Source: Synergistaceae bacterium | GTDB lineage: Bacteria > Synergistota > Synergistia > Synergistales > Synergistaceae | Assembly: GCA_012728505.1 (NCBI GenBank) | Contig: JAAYEY010000020.1 | Span: forward strand, 1-16,137 | Length of the DNA stretch: 16,137 bases | Direction of reading: 5' to 3' | Shown: piece by piece, positions 14,728 through 16,137 of the stretch | Position numbering within the stretch: the first letter of the stretch is position 1 | Layout of the letters: every line of letters begins with the position of its first letter | Position numbers and translations under genes: made by a program | Notes under the pieces: generated by a model | What the model saw: only the letters and a program-made list of their open reading frames with translations | Told to the model about the DNA's origin: nothing | Databases searched by the model: none

Positions 14728-16119
14728 ATGGGTAAAAAATACGATGTAATAATTGTCGGCGCCGGTCCTGCCGGATTATTCGCTGCGCTTGAACTAATAA
14801 AAAATAAAAAAAACGTGCTTATTGTTGATAAAGGGAGATCGATCGATGCCAGGGTCTGTCCTATGAAAAAAGGTGCACCTGAATGTCTCCACTGCAACCC
14901 ATGCAACGTTGTATGCGGCTGGGGAGGAGCAGGAGCTTTCAGCGACGGTAAATTGACTTTGACTCCCGAATTCGGAGGCAACCTTGAAGAATACTGCGGA
15001 AGGCAAAAACTCATTTCTCTCATAGAAGAGGCAGATAAAGTCTATCTGGAACACGGAGCAAGCAATACCGTGTTCCAGCCAAGCGGCGAACTTGCAAAAA
15101 AAGTTATTGCTAAAGCCATACAAGCAGGACTTGATATTATTCCCGCTACTATAAGGCATATGGGAACAGATAGGTCTAAGCATATTCTCGGAGCAATTTA
15201 CGAAACTATAAAGAATAACTGCGATGTTAGGACGAGTACTACTGTTGAAAGAGTACTTCTTAATCCCGAGGGATCTGTAGCTGGGGTAGTACTTGTTAAC
15301 GGAGAAGAAGTTTACGCTGACAGAGTCCTATTGGCTCCAGGACGAGAAGGCGCCGCATGGATGGAAAAAACGGTAAAAAGCCTCGGCCTTGAGATAGAAT
15401 CGCTCCCAGTGGACATCGGAGTGAGGGTTGAAATACCCTCTGCTTGGGCTAATGAGATAACAGACCAGTTTTATGAGATTAAAGCCCTTCTAGATACTCC
15501 AACGTTCGATGACAAAGTCCGGACATTCTGTATGTGCCCTCATGGAGAGGTGACTTCTGAATATCAAAGCCACCATAATATACTTACTGTTAATGGTCAT
15601 TCCAACGAAAACAATAAAGGAAAAACAGAAAATACAAACTTCGCAATACTTGTATCGACAAAATTCACTAAACCTTTCACGGATCCGATAGGTTACGGCA
15701 GCCATATAGCCCGTTTGGCAAACATGCTCGGCGGAGGAATATTGGTTCAGAGACTCGGAGACCTTCGCAAAGGTAGGCGCTCAACACCGGATCGTATAGC
15801 TAGAGGACTTGTAAAACCGACTCTCACCAGCGCAGAACCTGGAGATCTTGCCTGCGTGCTTCCCTACAGGCATCTTGTCGGAATCATGGAAATGCTTGCA
15901 GCGTTAGACAATATCATCCCTGGAGTGAACAGCGGCCATACATTGCTTTATGGCGTGGAGGTAAAATTCTACAGCTTGAAGGTGGCCTTGGACAGCGGTC
16001 TAAGAACTTCTATAAAAGGACTTTACGCTGCAGGAGACGGAGCCGGAGTCACAAGAGGAGTTATACAAGCTTCAGCATCTGGCCTCTGGGTTGCAAGAGC
16101 GATGCTCTCTGAGAAGTAG
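14728..16119 (+). CDS. COG2509-type FAD-dependent dehydrogenase with cysteine cluster
   Basis: This 463-residue flavoprotein has an N-terminal FAD-binding Rossmann motif VGAGPAGLFAA (10-20) and the C-terminal FAD motif GLYAAGDGAGVTRG. COG2509 hallmarks are GGAGAFSDGKLTLT (66-79), RTFCMCPHGEV and LPVDIGVRVE. Its in vivo substrate is unknown; the family is annotated only as an uncharacterised FAD-dependent dehydrogenase. Near the N-terminus Cys53, Cys56, Cys59 and Cys63 form CxxCxxCxxxC just before the GWGGAG turn, a spacing like a 4Fe-4S ferredoxin, with Cys44 close by. That suggests electron transfer between an Fe-S centre and FAD, which is inference. No signal peptide or membrane segment is seen. 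The gene stands alone, divergent to the pepA operon, with an SD containing GGGGG before the ATG. Confidence 0.88.
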   Translation: MGKKYDVIIVGAGPAGLFAALELIKNKKNVLIVDKGRSIDARVCPMKKGAPECLHCNPCNVVCGWGGAGAFSDGKLTLTPEFGGNLEEYCGRQKLISLIEEADKVYLEHGASNTVFQPSGELAKKVIAKAIQAGLDIIPATIRHMGTDRSKHILGAIYETIKNNCDVRTSTTVERVLLNPEGSVAGVVLVNGEEVYADRVLLAPGREGAAWMEKTVKSLGLEIESLPVDIGVRVEIPSAWANEITDQFYEIKALLDTPTFDDKVRTFCMCPHGEVTSEYQSHHNILTVNGHSNENNKGKTENTNFAILVSTKFTKPFTDPIGYGSHIARLANMLGGGILVQRLGDLRKGRRSTPDRIARGLVKPTLTSAEPGDLACVLPYRHLVGIMEMLAALDNIIPGVNSGHTLLYGVEVKFYSLKVALDSGLRTSIKGLYAAGDGAGVTRGVIQASASGLWVARAMLSEK

Positions 16120-16137
16120 TAACTCTAAGATTCTGCC

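Overview
The window looks like ordinary chromosome from an anaerobic, amino-acid- and peptide-degrading bacterium. Moderate base composition, frequent GTG starts, strong Shine-Dalgarno (SD) sequences, a one-gene fused binding-protein/permease amino-acid importer, a cysteine-desulfidase-like protein, a COG2509-type flavoprotein and a Sec-exported L,D-transpeptidase together suggest Synergistota. This is inference from protein style only; Clostridia-like Bacillota cannot be excluded. I see no rRNA, tRNA, CRISPR array, insertion sequence, prophage gene or frameshifted gene. The one clipped gene is at the left edge.

Left part (1-4190, minus strand): the window edge cuts an UPF0173-type metallo-beta-lactamase-fold hydrolase near its C-terminus. 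It has its own promoter, just downstream of a strong 17-bp stem-loop that closes the preceding transcript. That transcript carries hisS and aspS, separated by 219 bp that contain one hairpin. hisS has a recognisable promoter and lies divergent to the next block.

Middle (4190-7835, plus strand): a small L,D-transpeptidase is followed by a 76-residue charged coiled-coil protein whose first residues recall Gre-factor-related proteins. A 349-bp non-coding gap follows, with a perfect DnaA-box 9-mer, a 7-bp dyad and a repeated 8-mer. Next comes a two-gene polar amino-acid ABC importer: an ATPase, then a single protein that is both binding protein and permease. A bidirectional terminator ends the block.

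Right part (7882-14577, minus strand): four tightly packed genes form a probable operon, transcribed in the order leucyl aminopeptidase, YtcJ-like amidohydrolase, UPF0597/cysteine-desulfidase-like protein, RecD2 helicase. The first three suit peptide hydrolysis and breakdown of the released amino compounds, and the importer fits the same lifestyle. RecD2 at the end is probably a passenger. Divergent to this operon is a COG2509-type FAD-dependent dehydrogenase (14728-16119) with a ferredoxin-like cysteine cluster.

There is no obvious new defence or mobile system. The most interesting points are residue-level departures in otherwise recognisable families: a Tyr in place of the His of the HAIGD motif in the amidohydrolase, a His in place of the carboxylate-binding Arg in the importer's binding domain, a CxxCxxC motif in the desulfidase-like protein, a four-Cys cluster in the flavoprotein, and the small Gre-tagged coiled-coil protein.
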